Shown: positions 47,401-58,720 of the stretch, piece by piece
Position numbering within the stretch: position 1 is the first letter of the stretch
Layout: every line of letters begins with the position of its first letter
Position numbers and translations under genes: made by a program
The notes under the pieces: model-generated
Seen by the model: only the letters and a program-made list of their open reading frames with translations
What the model was told of the DNA's origin: nothing
Database searches by the model: none
DNA from: Melanocharis versteri
Taxonomy: Eukaryota > Chordata > Aves > Passeriformes > Melanocharitidae
Assembly: GCA_013397845.1 (NCBI GenBank)
Contig: VZTG01007782.1
Coordinates: 1,337,311-1,401,310 of the forward strand
Direction: 5' to 3'
DNA length: 64,000 nt

Positions 47401-47849
47401 TGAGGGGTTCAAAGGAAGGCTGCTCGGTTTCTGCGAGGCTAGGGATGAGCAAATCCCAGGGGATGGAGGAGGGTTAACATTTGATGGCCATTCAGGGATG
47501 GGATAAAGCATGTGAATCCCAGACTTTGGAATGCACGGGTTTCCTGGGTAGTCTCTGGTCGGTGTAGTAAGTGGAGAGTTGCTGGGGGGTCCAGGACTTA
47601 GGTAGAAATCGACTACAGGAGATGAGAGCGGAGTGCTGCCTGTAGAGGATGACATGCTTGAAGACTCATGAACACTGGACAAGTTGAGCTTAAGGCCATT
47701 TGGTTTGCAACTACTCTGATTATCAACCAGTTTCTGAGGTGACTGGAAGAGAGGCTCATCATCAAAGGTGACCCAGTTTGTTGGATTTGGGGAACACATC
47801 TTGTAGGAGAAACTTGAGGCACTTGCACAACGCATCACCCACAAGCCAT
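38402..47849 (-). CDS. STON1: Stonin-1, complete coding region, 3 coding exons
   Basis: Endocytic adaptor related to the AP-2 mu subunit, acting in clathrin-mediated uptake. The coding join in gene order is 47799-45870, 39055-38853 and 38476-38402: 2208 nt, or 735 residues plus stop, the same length as human. Residues 1-270 are Ser/Pro-rich and likely disordered, with a WVTF motif at residues 9-12 of the WxxF class that binds AP-2. Residues about 275-410 are the stonin homology domain (GWPFMLRIPEKKNMMSSRQW). From about 411 to 713 is the mu-homology domain (VVVQGAYIELQAFINM, IKALWTMNLQRQKSLKAKMN). The end is VEIEKKWIRLDGEDPDKAGN and CLMQ. STON1 is chosen over STON2 by the opening MCS-NWVTFDDE, the lack of NPF motifs and the synteny. 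Confidence 0.96.
38853..39055 (-). CDS. STON1: STON1 penultimate coding exon (end of mu-homology domain)
   Basis: 203-nt exon entering in phase 1 and leaving in phase 0. Its first two bases complete the Ser codon begun as A at 45870. It encodes LDHPHSLSYKLELGSDQEIP and on to HVVQKAFYNCQ. The acceptor is TTCTCCAAG and the donor GTATTC, which is weak. The intron to the last exon (38477-38852) is 376 nt. Confidence 0.95.
39056..45869 (-). other. STON1: STON1 intron between main and penultimate coding exons
   Basis: 6.8-kb intron with only small random ORFs, low-complexity A/T tracts and an assembly gap at 43158-43186. No gene or repeat family was recognised. Confidence 0.8.
43158..43186. other. 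Assembly gap (29 N) in A/T-rich low-complexity sequence
   Basis: The run of N is flanked on both sides by the same string (ATAAAATTTAAAAAAA at 43141 onward and again at 43191 onward). The two sides may be one locus assembled twice, or a short tandem repeat. Confidence 0.97.
45870..47849 (-). CDS. STON1: STON1 main exon (start codon, N-terminal region, SHD and most of MHD)
   Basis: Acceptor TTGTTTCTTCATAG ends at 47850, so the exon starts at 47849 with about 50 bases of 5'UTR. The chosen ATG at 47799-47797 (MCSPNPTNWV, A at -3) matches human MCSTNP. An alternative AG immediately before that ATG (CTCCTACAAG) is also plausible. The donor GTAAAT splits a Ser codon in phase 1; reading through it would add only Ser-Lys before a stop. 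The open frame also extends upstream in-frame to an ATG at 47835. Confidence 0.94.
47835..47849 (-). other. STON1 5-codon upstream ORF overlapping an in-frame ATG
   Basis: Immediately after the inferred acceptor the sequence reads ATG GCT TGT GGG TGA. The stop overlaps the next ATG as TGATG. That second ATG (47835-47833) is in frame with STON1, 12 codons before the conserved start. This depends on the exon beginning at 47849. Confidence 0.55.
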
Positions 47850-50800
47850 CTATGAAGAAACAACAAACATGATTCAAATCAAACTCAAATCACACAAAGC
47901 TCAAATTTGCAAGCAGCTCACAAATCCAGTGTACTTTGTTTTACATGTATAATCTGAGGTGGCTGTGTAGAAACAGACAGACTGCCTATGAATCCCCACT
48001 GCTCTCCCAGGCTGGGAATTGAAGGGACTTCTAAGCTCTACAGGCTTACAGAGCATCTGATGTGCAGAGCCTCTCAGAGAGAGCAGAATGTCCCACAGCA
48101 TTACAGGACTGCTTGAATAACACTTTCAGCTTCATACTATACAACATAATACTGTAAAGCTTATGCATCATTTGGAACATGGACAGAGATTTTCCATACT
48201 GCTCATCTGCTCCAGGTGGTTTCCCCTCCTTCCCCGGTCAAACAAAATAGCATTTTACTAAGAATGGTGTAGCTGCTTCCAAAAATAGAATCAGGAGGGA
48301 GATAGGGGATTATTTTTTGATGAAAAGCTGTAGCAACTCAGTGCTGATGGCAAAGGTACACATGCTGCTGCCATCAGGGCAAAAACCTGGATACCAGTCA
48401 GACCTGGGCAGGAATCTCTTTACATCAGTTCCTTCAAGCCAGGCTTCCACTCTTGGAGACTGGGGATGTTATAAGGAAGCATTGGAAAGGCATTAAACTT
48501 ATAAACAAGAAATTAGCCCTGAGGATGAGCGGTGCATTCCTGCTGAAGGGTAGACTGCAAGCCTCCACCGCAGGCAAAACGCTGATGAAACACAAGTCAA
48601 GGCCAAGTAACAACACTCACAAGTGTTGCCAAGCACTGAATTGGCTGGTGGCCTGGAAAAAGGACAGGTCTTTAGACCAATTAATAAACTATACTTCATC
48701 AAACAAAGTGTCTTTGGTAAAGAGCTCAGCTGGATGTCCTCAGAGCAGGACTGCAACCAGTAAATCATTAATCTTGCCTTCGTGGTTCTAAATTGTGCAC
48801 TGAAATCTAAATGTTCATTGCATCCTTATGCAGGGCAAGTTGTCCCCAAAGTTCTTCCTCCCCACTGCTCCTGCCTGATGAGGGAGCAGGCAAAAAATTG
48901 CCAATGCCTGAGGAGGAATCGAGTACAATGAAACACCACGGGGCACATACAAACGTCGCTCATTTGATAGAAAGTTACTCTTGTTCTGTCGGAATACATT
49001 CATGTTTGCTTGAAAGCACAAGGAAGGCGGAGTTCATCTAGACAAAAACCACCTGCATGGACATTACTCCGTTAATTAAGGCCAGCTAATGATGACTTAG
49101 AGCTATTGCCCTTCGTGCACAGACAGCCACAGTCAGGCTGTTTAATTGCACAGCGCTGCAGAATCACACAAGCATAAAAAACATTCTTTATCTGTAACAT
49201 TCAGAGAACAGTTCACTTCTAGACATGCCACAGTTCAGCCAAGTGAAATCTTGTGCTACAAGTCTTTATTCTTCCCATTTTTCCATTATTTCTGGGGCAG
49301 TTTGTAGCTGGTAAGAAAGTGCCATAAACCATGGCACAGCCTGCTTACTCTGAGGCTGAGCAACTGAGAATGGAGGAGGACTCTGGTCCTTCATTAGTTT
49401 TTGAACTCTTGACCTTTTTGTTCAGAAAAAATATTTGCACTATGCTAGTTATTTCATAAGCACTCTAATCACCACTTACAGAAAGAGAGAGAGAAAAGGA
49501 GCAAACAAGCACAAATTACTATCATAGCTCAGACACACACAAGTACCAGTGTATCCTTCACCCACACAATCACTTCATCATAAAGTGCAGCAAGGGAAAG
49601 AAAAATCACAGCTGTTTGGTCTCTGACTTGCTCATCATTTTTTCCTCCCATATCACACCCTTCTCCTCCTCTCCCTCTGGCTGCCACCATGGCTCTTTCA
49701 GCATTAATTATTCCTAGAGCTGAAGTTTCAAAGCTTTCAGCCCTTTTTTCAAAGCCTCATTTGTTAAGAGCAGCTAATGTGATGCTAGCTGGGGCGTGGC
49801 TTTTTCCTGGAACAGCCGGGACGCTGGGGCAGCCTGGAAGACAAGAGGACCTAAGGAAACAGCCTCAAAGGCTGCCATTAAAAACTCCTCTGGCATTTAC
49901 AAGAGATAAGGGACGGCCAGAGAGAGAAAAAAGCACGCTGTGGATGGGAGAGAAGCCTTTCTCTGTGGAGGGGCCCTGGGGATGATGCCACAACCCTTCA
50001 GTGTGACCACAGCCGTGCTCAAGGGGCAAATCACACAACACTGAGATGCACCAATGGAAAAGAAATCATAAAATGGGGTGTTTACAGTAAAGAACACATT
50101 TGCAGACTGTTTCCCTTTCTTGTTAGAAAGCGAGTTTTTCAGCATCCTTTATTATTCCCAGATGTTTGGGGTTTTTTTCCCCTACGTCTGTTACTATTCC
50201 CTTTTTAAAATGCGATGTTGCAGATTATTTGGCAGCTTTTTTTCCTGTTACAGAACAAAAAGATGTTTGAACTCCACCTGCCAAACGTTTAACTTCAGTC
50301 AGTAAGTGTCAATGAAGAAAACCACTTTCCCAGATGGAAAAAAGTGGGGAAAAGTGGAACACTTTCCTCTGCAGTCACAATACCCTCGGTGTACCTGTCA
50401 GAGGCTGTAGCTTTCACCTCTTGTTGCTGTTGCTGTTAAGTGGGAGTTTTTTAAAAGAAAAAAAGATGTTGATGATAACAAAAACACACATGCAAAAAGT
50501 GCTGAAATAGATAGTGGTTCCCCTGTTGTTGCTCACTGATCCCCCCAAAAATGACTGCTAGGAATGGAGGAAAAAAGCCCAAATGGATTTTTACAAGCTG
50601 ATTGGATAATGTCATGCTAATAAAAGGAATTGCACCCTCATGTGTTAAGGATAGCACCACTCATCTAAAAAGAAAAAAAAAATTAAATCAGTCTTATGCT
50701 GCTTTACATCACTTGTTCTCTGATTCTTTTATGTCTGCACAATGCAATAAAGTAATGTTTTCAAGTTCTATTTTGTCCTAAACCATGCCTCAAATTCCTT

Positions 50801-53800
50801 CTTATGAACTGGGACGTTCTTCCTCGAAATCGAAATAAAATTCAGGCTTCAGGATGGACGTGTTTTGCCTCCAAAAGGCAAATGTCCCCCATGGGACCCA
50901 CATAAATGTAATCCAAATGCTTTGGGTAAAAGGAAAATGATACAAGATACCATTGATCACACACATGTTATGTGGCCTGTAACATTTAAATTACAAGCAC
51001 GTGTGGTATCTTGTTCAGATATGAGGCAGGAAATACCATTTTTAGAATATTTAAACTGCCAATAAAAAAAGCTGGCTGAAATAACAGTTGATCCTTGATG
51101 CATTAATTTCAGTGAACCCCAAAGTTGCAGCTCATTTCAATTCATCCTCTTCTGCCTGAAAACAATCTTCCCGTTTATCAGATTAACACAGTCCCTCAGC
51201 ATTTAATGAACAGTAGTTGCAGCTTAATTTCTTCATTTTAATACCTTGAGGATGGAAGGAAGAGAAATTCTACCCTATTATTGAGGGATTTCATAGGCTG
51301 TAGCTATCACTGGGTCCTTTGTTGCTTCAGAAATCCCAGATCAAATCTGCAGCAAAAATACAGCTCAACTTTCATGCCTTGCTGGGGAGTATTGTTACCT
51401 CTTCCTACACTGAATGCTAATAGTAACTCCATACTCACTCAAGGTATTGGCTTTGGCACTTTTAATCCAGATGCACCCGGGTCCTCAGCGAGCTGAGGAT
51501 GCTGGCATGTCATCAGCAATGTCCCCACCACGCTGACAGCCCGGCCTTCAGTCACCTCCTTCACAGCAGCAGCACCGAACCTGCACAGGGCACGACTGGA
51601 CCCCCTGCACATCTCACTCCCAGGGTCCTCCCTAACATTTGGCACCAGTTAAAACCCTCCGGCACGTCCCTTCTGTTCAATCACAAAGCTCCTCTTTCAA
51701 AATATTGGAGGAGCACGGGGTCAGCTAGTGAGGAACGTCAGGGAAACACCTCCCTTCTGCAAAGCATAAAGCGAGTAAATGCAGTGTTTGATAGAGGGGA
51801 CTTACACTCCCAACAGACAGAAAAGCATAATTCTATAAATACATTCCTTATTGCCTGTCTGGCTCCAGAGGCCATCGTGGCTTCAGAACTGTTGAGCTAC
51901 ACATGCTCTAAACAAATTGTCTTTGTAACACCCAAGCACGTACCTTATGTGTGCCACTTGTTCAGTGGGGTTTTATTGGGTAAACACCAGCCTCATTACT
52001 TGCCCCAAACTCAAAAAAAAAAAACCCCAGATTTATCTACACACAGTGTGACAAAGGAGTTAAATAATCCCTTCAAAATAAGATGAGCTCTTCACATGAG
52101 CTGCCCTGTTTGTGGACAGTGCCTGGTCATTTTATTTCCACCCTTCCAGGAAAACTATGGACCCCATACACTACTACACGTCAGTTTTACTTCCAGGAGC
52201 AAGGCTGGCTGTTTCACACAGGCCATAGAGGAATGTAATGCAAAGCTCTGCATCCTGTGCACGCTGTGGTGAAGCTGTCCCATAACCACACCATGTGAGC
52301 TGTTGCTGTTCCTCGTACCAACACCCAGACAACTCTTCAAGCATTTTGCCATGGAGTGCAATGGTCTCGCAGGGAAGGACAAATTCTCTGCAGCTCAAGC
52401 AATAAAGCACATATGGTATATAAAATGCCCTAAACATTTCTAAGCCCTTGTGATATCCAAGTAAAACATGGCAGATTTATCTCTGTGTTTTGCAGCCGTG
52501 TTCTTTGTGTCACTGTTTTGGTTATTACTTAACTCTGCAAAAAAACTTGAAGTACAACTTCTACATAAAATACTGCTTGATTTATGATGATTTGCCTCAG
52601 ATTTTACTTTGATTCAACATGTGGCTGCACTTCTATTTAACTTTCCTTTTTCTATCCTAGATACTCATTAAAAAGTTTATCCAGTCTATGCTTCTGAAAT
52701 AAACATAGGCAAAACCACGACTGATGGGAAATAGGAATTTCTTGGCATTTTCTTGTATTTGGGATATGGATTAAGCCTCCCACTGCATTACTCATTTTAG
52801 AAAATAAGGAACTGGTGTAATAGTCAAAAATACACCAACTTCAAAGTGCAATGTGACCTTTTATTTACATTGCTCACTCTCTGGGGCATAGGCACAGCTG
52901 GGAGAAGTTCAGAGCTTGCAGCTAATCCGTTTAATTTGGAATTCCTTACTCTTGGCCCCGAGAGCTGGAGGAATTAAGTCTTTCAGCTTTTGACAGTGTG
53001 CACGTCCCCAGAGCAAAGGCAGGCCCAGCTCTTGCAAACACCTCTCACTGGTCACAGGGGGGGTTACAAATCATGTGGTTGGTACTTGCAGGTACAAACT
53101 TGAGAAAATTGACATTTTTAAGGGCATCAGCACAACGCACCACAATTCCCAAGCAGAGACAGCACTTACTTTCCTTGATAGGGAAAAAGGTTGGGCAGAG
53201 GCTGAAGAACTCTCTAGTGAGGATGGTGTCACAGCCTTTGGGCTGTGGGGCACTGCTCACCAGGAGGTCAGGGACGGATGGTGACAGGGACTGCCGGTCC
53301 CTGCCACCGGGAGAGCATCCGGAACCCAGCCAGGGAGGGATCCTACAGGCGCTGCACAATGGAGGCCTGGGGAAATTCCAGCTCCTCTGCCTCTCAGAGT
53401 CACAACTCCTGCCTCAAAGGCTGTGAGCTGATATGAGATTCACACAAGGAGGGAAAACCTATGGGAAGGTCCCAAATGGAAAGTGAAAGAAAAGCAGGCA
53501 GATTCACATCTCTGGTAACTGTTCAAGCCTGCTCAGCTGCGGCTGAAGTGGGTCTTACCCAAAGAAGAAGCTCTTCTTGCTGACAACAGGAGGAGTTTGC
53601 ATGGTGAGGATCTTCCACTTCATGTGGAAATTTAGCACAGCTACTCAAAACAATTCCCATCTTTGCCACGAATAATCACTCAAACCTCAGCTGTTATGCA
53701 CTGCAAAAAAACTCCTTTTCATGTCCAGATCCATTCTGGGAGACCTTCCCTAACACTCAGATGTGAAGTCATTCCAAAGCTGTCTCGAAAAGACAACAAA

Positions 53801-56800
53801 ACGTCATGCATGACTGGTCTTGTGTGTAACACCATCAGCCTCAACCCCTCTCCCATACACAGTGAGCTGCGATTCCCACACCCTCCCTCACCCCGCTCCA
53901 GCAGTCACATCACCACGGGTGAGTCACATCAGCTTTGTCCTGCACTGTTTTATTAGTGGAGAGCAGCAATCAAGGCAGAAAAGCCTAGAGACGTTTTATT
54001 GGAAGTGTCTGTACGATTTTATGGAGACAAACCAAAGGTATTTCCTACAGGAATTGAGAGATTTTTACAAATCACAGCTGCACAACCACCTGGGATCTGC
54101 ACCACCATCCCTCTCAAGGATTTTTTTGCAAAGCTTGTTATCAGGAACATAACTTTCAGAATGGGATAATATAAACTAAATAGAATAAACTAAAAAAAAT
54201 TTTTAAAAGAAATGAAATAAACTAAAATAGAGATCTAATTTGTGTGTCATCGGGAAAGATACTGGAATGGGGACCTGAAGCCACTCTTGGAAGGCCCTCA
54301 AGAACTTCTCCGTCAGTGCACATGGCCAAACACTGAGCTGCAAAAAAACCCAAGTGGTCTTCTTAGCCCACAGGCCACCTCTCTCACCTGAGGGGAGCTG
54401 TGAGGTTACTCGCAGCAGGTCCTGCACTACGTGCTGTGCTCAGCCCATACACAGACACCTTACAGAGCACATGAGCCAGCGAATACAACAGCGTGGAGAA
54501 AGAAGTCAGGCAAGAATCAGCCTCCAGCTACGAAACATCCAAGGATCGCAGGCTTGCAACGAGCTCTTTCTAACATAAAAACCAGTTTTTCCCAATCCCC
54601 AGCTACATGTAGGTATTTTGTTTCAGGAAGATGAAATAACATCTTACATCACAGCAGGAACTCTGCATAATTCTGGTACATAAGGAAGAGCCATACACGG
54701 GTACACCTAGAACCTGTTTCGTTTTCTTTTTAAGGTAACCAAAGTGATAAAAACCACATTTCTCTCTGGCGTATCTGTAAGGATGGCAAACAGCAGTACC
54801 CAACACAAGTCTGAGCATCTTTCTTGGGTACATCAGTTCTAACTTCTCAGTCAGTTCCTGCAGATGACACCCAGCAGAGTGCCATCCCGGGTATCCAGCG
54901 TTTTCCTGTTTACTGGGCAGATTCCCCATCTCAGGAGGTGACAGACTGTCCCAGGTCTAGCACGTGTCTAGTGGCACGTGGTTCTGTGCATCTTGGGCTC
55001 CAGGCTGGGAATGGAGAAGGCACGACAGGGTGGACCCCTGCTCGAGCCCCATTTGCTGCAAATGGGATGGCCAGGAAAACCCTCAGGAAGACACAGACTG
55101 CTCTCAAAGACAGTAGGAACACTTCTACTAGCTCGAATTGGAACTGGATTAAACCCTGAGAACCACAAAAGGGTTCTCTCTGTTTCAGTGAACATCTTTA
55201 ACAGAAGAAAGCTCATTTTCCCTAGAAGAAATAACAAAAAGCCTGATGAAACCAATATTAACTACTCAGTGTTTTTATTCTCTTCCTTTCTGGATATCAC
55301 AGTGCCTTCCAAGACACATCACTTGTGTGCAAGATGCGACTGCAAGGTGTGATGCAAGACATGACTGAATCTTCTCAAAGCAAAGCAGTTACATGTAGCA
55401 GTGTATTGTGAAAACATCTTTGTTTTTTTATTGTTAGAAAGTGCTCACTGCAAACCTGTGACCCTTAAACAGTTTTTAGCTGGAGGTTGGTTTTTGATCT
55501 GTGCTGTTGCACTTAATTTCTTCCCATGATCTGCACAGACGAGAGTAAATCATTTTATTCACTCTACTGCGCACACACATGTTCCTGTCGTGTGTGCAGC
55601 TCACCTCCCCACAGGGCCCACTCACACTCAGTTCCCTGGGCTAGTCCTGCTCCATCCTCTGAATCACACTCCTCTTCAGCATCACCACAGCGATGGCAGA
55701 ATTTACACTCCACCGGCAGATTTTGGAGAGCCAAGGGACAGCAGGGATTCGTGTAAACTGTTTATTGACACCAGCTGACATTTTACTGTACAGAAGGTTT
55801 GTTGGGTTCTTTTAATAAAAAAAAAATGCTCTGACCTAGAAGAGACAGGAAAATAAATCTATTTTTGTTTGCAGTACTTCTGCAGGTCACTAAGTTAATG
55901 GAATATTACTGCATCTACTGAAGCACTTTTTAACTGTGTTTAGGAAACATGCTATTATTAGGAACGCACGCACACCCCACAGAAGTGCTCTGGTCACGGC
56001 AGCTCTGCACAGGGCTCTGGCAAGCATTTCAACATCCCAAACCTCTCCCTCTCTTCTCCCCCTAGGCAGAGCCAGAGATTTATAATGGGCTAAGAAGCAG
56101 CAGAAATGCAGTTATGGTGGCTGTCCCACTTCTATAATAGCAACAGCCTTTTTTTTTAAGGATTAAGCAGCTCTCTAGATTAAAAAACAAAAACAAAAAA
56201 ACCTGAGTACTTTGGCACACAAACCACATATCAAAATATTAAGCTGGCTGTGGTCAGAAAGAAGTTTAAGCCTGGTCCTCTGCTAGTGTTTGCAGTGTCC
56301 AAGGGAAGAGAGGGATGAAATGCCACAAAGAATACACAGCACAGAAGAGCACTTCAGAACTCTTGCCACTAATCTCAGAGTGAGCAATAAAAGGCAGGGA
56401 AGCTCACAGAAATACTGTATTTAGGAAATTCACTGAACAACATAATAGTCTCCGCTTTTTTTTTTAATTAGTTTTGATTCTGAGTCAGTTTTTATATTTG
56501 CCCTTAAAACTGCCTCATGCTTTAGTGCCCAGCAAACAGGTGGGAATATCTTCCTGAAGACTAACTCATGACGTAAGATTTGCACAGGTCTTCTAAACAT
56601 GAAAAGTACTTGTCTGACAGCTGTCAGTAACATTTTCTGACAGACCAGCTCTCACCTCAGCTGTGAGATATTCCCCTTCTCCCTGCCTTAAAGCCTTACA
56701 GGAATACTAGCACCAAGGAGAAGGTGTGCCAATTGAATCCTCGTTTATTTGGATACAAGTATTTTTAATAGCAACTGATGACAGTCATGTCAGAAAGAGT

Positions 56801-57812
56801 AATTCATAAAACAGACACCAAAAAAAGCTTCATTTGGGTTCCTCTCCAAAAGCCTTTTAAGACAGACACGTGGGTAGCCTGCTTTCCTGAAGCAGAAGAC
56901 GTCAGCTTATATTTATACCAACCAACAACAGAAGAAAAGGAGTGTTGGGCTAGAGGGCTCTTGTTTGCCCAAACACAAACACTGCCCGGGATAGTGCATC
57001 TCTGTTTGTGTAACTGGGTGCATTTCATGTTGGAGTTCACGTCCACACACAGATTAATTTATAAACCCACATTAACTCGCTATTCAGAGGTCACCAAGCT
57101 GGGCCATTAAGTTTACAAACCCCAGTAACTTTTAAAGTGATAGAAAATAGCACTTACTACATATTCACGAGGGAGAAGGAAACCAATCAAAGCCGAGCAT
57201 GAAGCAAGGACCTCGTACCTGCCTCCGGGCAGGTTTTCCCAGGAGTGTGATTTACAACTCCAACATCAGGTGAATACAATCTCCGGCCACACTCTCTGTT
57301 GTACAAATGACTCCTAAACTCAGCCACAAATGGTTACAGGACTCAGTTCTCCTCCACTCACACACAGAGGCAAGAAGGCAGCTAATCTTTCCTCACAGCA
57401 TTTTCTCCCAGTGCACAAAATCAGGCAACATAAAGTGTTGTCTTCGGCTACTGCCTTTTCTTCTTTCACAGCTACAGAAGAATCTCAGTCCCCAGACAGG
57501 GCAAAGCAAGTTAACAGCAAAATGAACAGCTCATGTTTAAAAGCCTCAGGCTCCAAAACTTCTGTTCCCTCCTCCCCAGTCAGTCATTACCACTCTCCCA
57601 AAAAAAACCCCTAAGTCCTGTTTGCAGAGAAATCGGAGTTTCTCCACCTCACAGGAAAAACATTGGGGAAGCATAGAATTGTGTAACTTTCACTCGGGTC
57701 CGTAAAACAGCTTAGTCAGCAGTTTCCTCAGCACACTTATTCGCCGCAAGTATCAGAACAGCTACACCGTCACAAAAACCTCGCCGCAAAGCCCCCCTTC
57801 AGCGAGCACTTA
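47850..57812 (-). other. STON1: Inferred STON1 first intron
   Basis: 10-kb stretch between the main coding exon and the CpG-rich region. Open frames of 100-195 codons occur (for example 51499-52086 +), but none resembles a known protein or has exon-like borders. A short (GA)n run lies near 49.48 kb. No repeats of known family were seen. Confidence 0.5.
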
Positions 57813-57813
57813 C

Positions 57814-58359
57814 CAAAGCCAGAAATGGGATACTTTCTACATTTTTTTTTTTCTCATTCACGCTATCCTTGAAACTCCATCCGCGGGGTCTGCGCTAGGG
57901 GTACATCTGGTCAGTGCGGTCTGTAATCATCCCAGCCCTGCGCAGCACATCCTCCCGCATCCGCTCCGGGTGTTTTCCCAAAGCCCCGCGCCCCGGCTGG
58001 ATTGATGGGAGAGATTTCCGCAGCAGCGCTTTCAAACACCGTGACCCTACGCGCATACTTTAACATCACCACCCGAACCGCTAGAAAACATGAGAAAGGC
58101 TCCAGGAATTCAATTCACTTCGAGTATTAAATAAAAACACTCCTCGCTTGCCCCAGTCTCCTCCCTAACAAAGCAAAAGCCATGGGAATGTGATCCCGCA
58201 GGATGCCCGGCACCCAAACGCTGCCGATTTCCGCCGCGATTCAAAGCCCCGGGTACCCCTGGGCAAAGCCATCCCCTTTTCCACACGCGGACTCCAAAAG
58301 AACGGGAAAGGAAGAGGGAGAAAAGGGAAAATGGGAGAGGAGAGGAGAGGAGAGGAGAG
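57814..58359 (-). promoter_or_regulatory. STON1: Candidate STON1 promoter and non-coding first exon
   Basis: CpG-enriched segment ending, on the minus strand, in a perfect donor GTAAGT at 57813-57808 preceded by GGCTTTG. It is the only strong CpG-rich region upstream of the STON1 coding exons and lies 10 kb away, a usual distance for a 5' non-coding exon. Transcription start and exon borders are inferred, not proven. Confidence 0.4.
58309..58359. repeat. Polypurine tract with GGAGA pentamer repeat
   Basis: Uninterrupted purines apart from one T, ending in at least four GGAGA/GAGAG units and running directly into the N gap. The repeat is the probable reason for the gap. Confidence 0.9.
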
Positions 58360-58396
58360 NNNNNNNNNNNNNNNNNNNNNNNNNNNNNNNNNNNNN
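58360..58396. other. Assembly gap (37 N) inside the CpG-rich region
   Basis: Left flank is the (GGAGA)n polypurine tract. Right flank is very GC-rich (GGGGGCGGCGGCCGGGCC). True size is unknown. Apparent ORFs spanning it are artefacts. Confidence 0.98.
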
Positions 58397-58720
58397 GGGG
58401 GCGGCGGCCGGGCCAGGCCCCGCCCGGAGCATCCCGTGGGAGCATCCCCGGCGCGCCGGGACAGGCCGGGGCTGCCCCGGGGGTAGGGGATCCCCCGAGG
58501 CTTGGAACATGTCTCAATAACCGTCGGGATTATACGGCTGTGTTATCCTGAGTGGTAGAAAGTGCTTCGTGTCCGTTCCCCTCCGCACGCACCTAGCGGA
58601 GGTGATACGGTTCCGTGCAGAAAAACTGCTCCTGAAAGGCCAGAATGTGGAGGATGAAGAGGGGGAAACCACCTTAAAACCCTCTGGGGCATTCCCAGGG
58701 ACGTGGAGCAGAGCTGCCGG
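58397..58720. promoter_or_regulatory. GC-rich continuation of the CpG island
   Basis: Very high G+C with many CpG (GGCGCGCCGGGACAGG near 58450), fading to ordinary sequence by about 58.7 kb. Probably the upstream half of the STON1 promoter region. Confidence 0.5.

Noticed and set aside
51499..52086. 195-codon open frame on + in the inferred STON1 intron 1
   Set aside because: No recognisable domain, random-looking composition, and no exon-like borders or upstream promoter signal.
58110..58520. Open frames crossing the N gap at 58360-58396
   Set aside because: They exist only because unknown bases do not encode stops.
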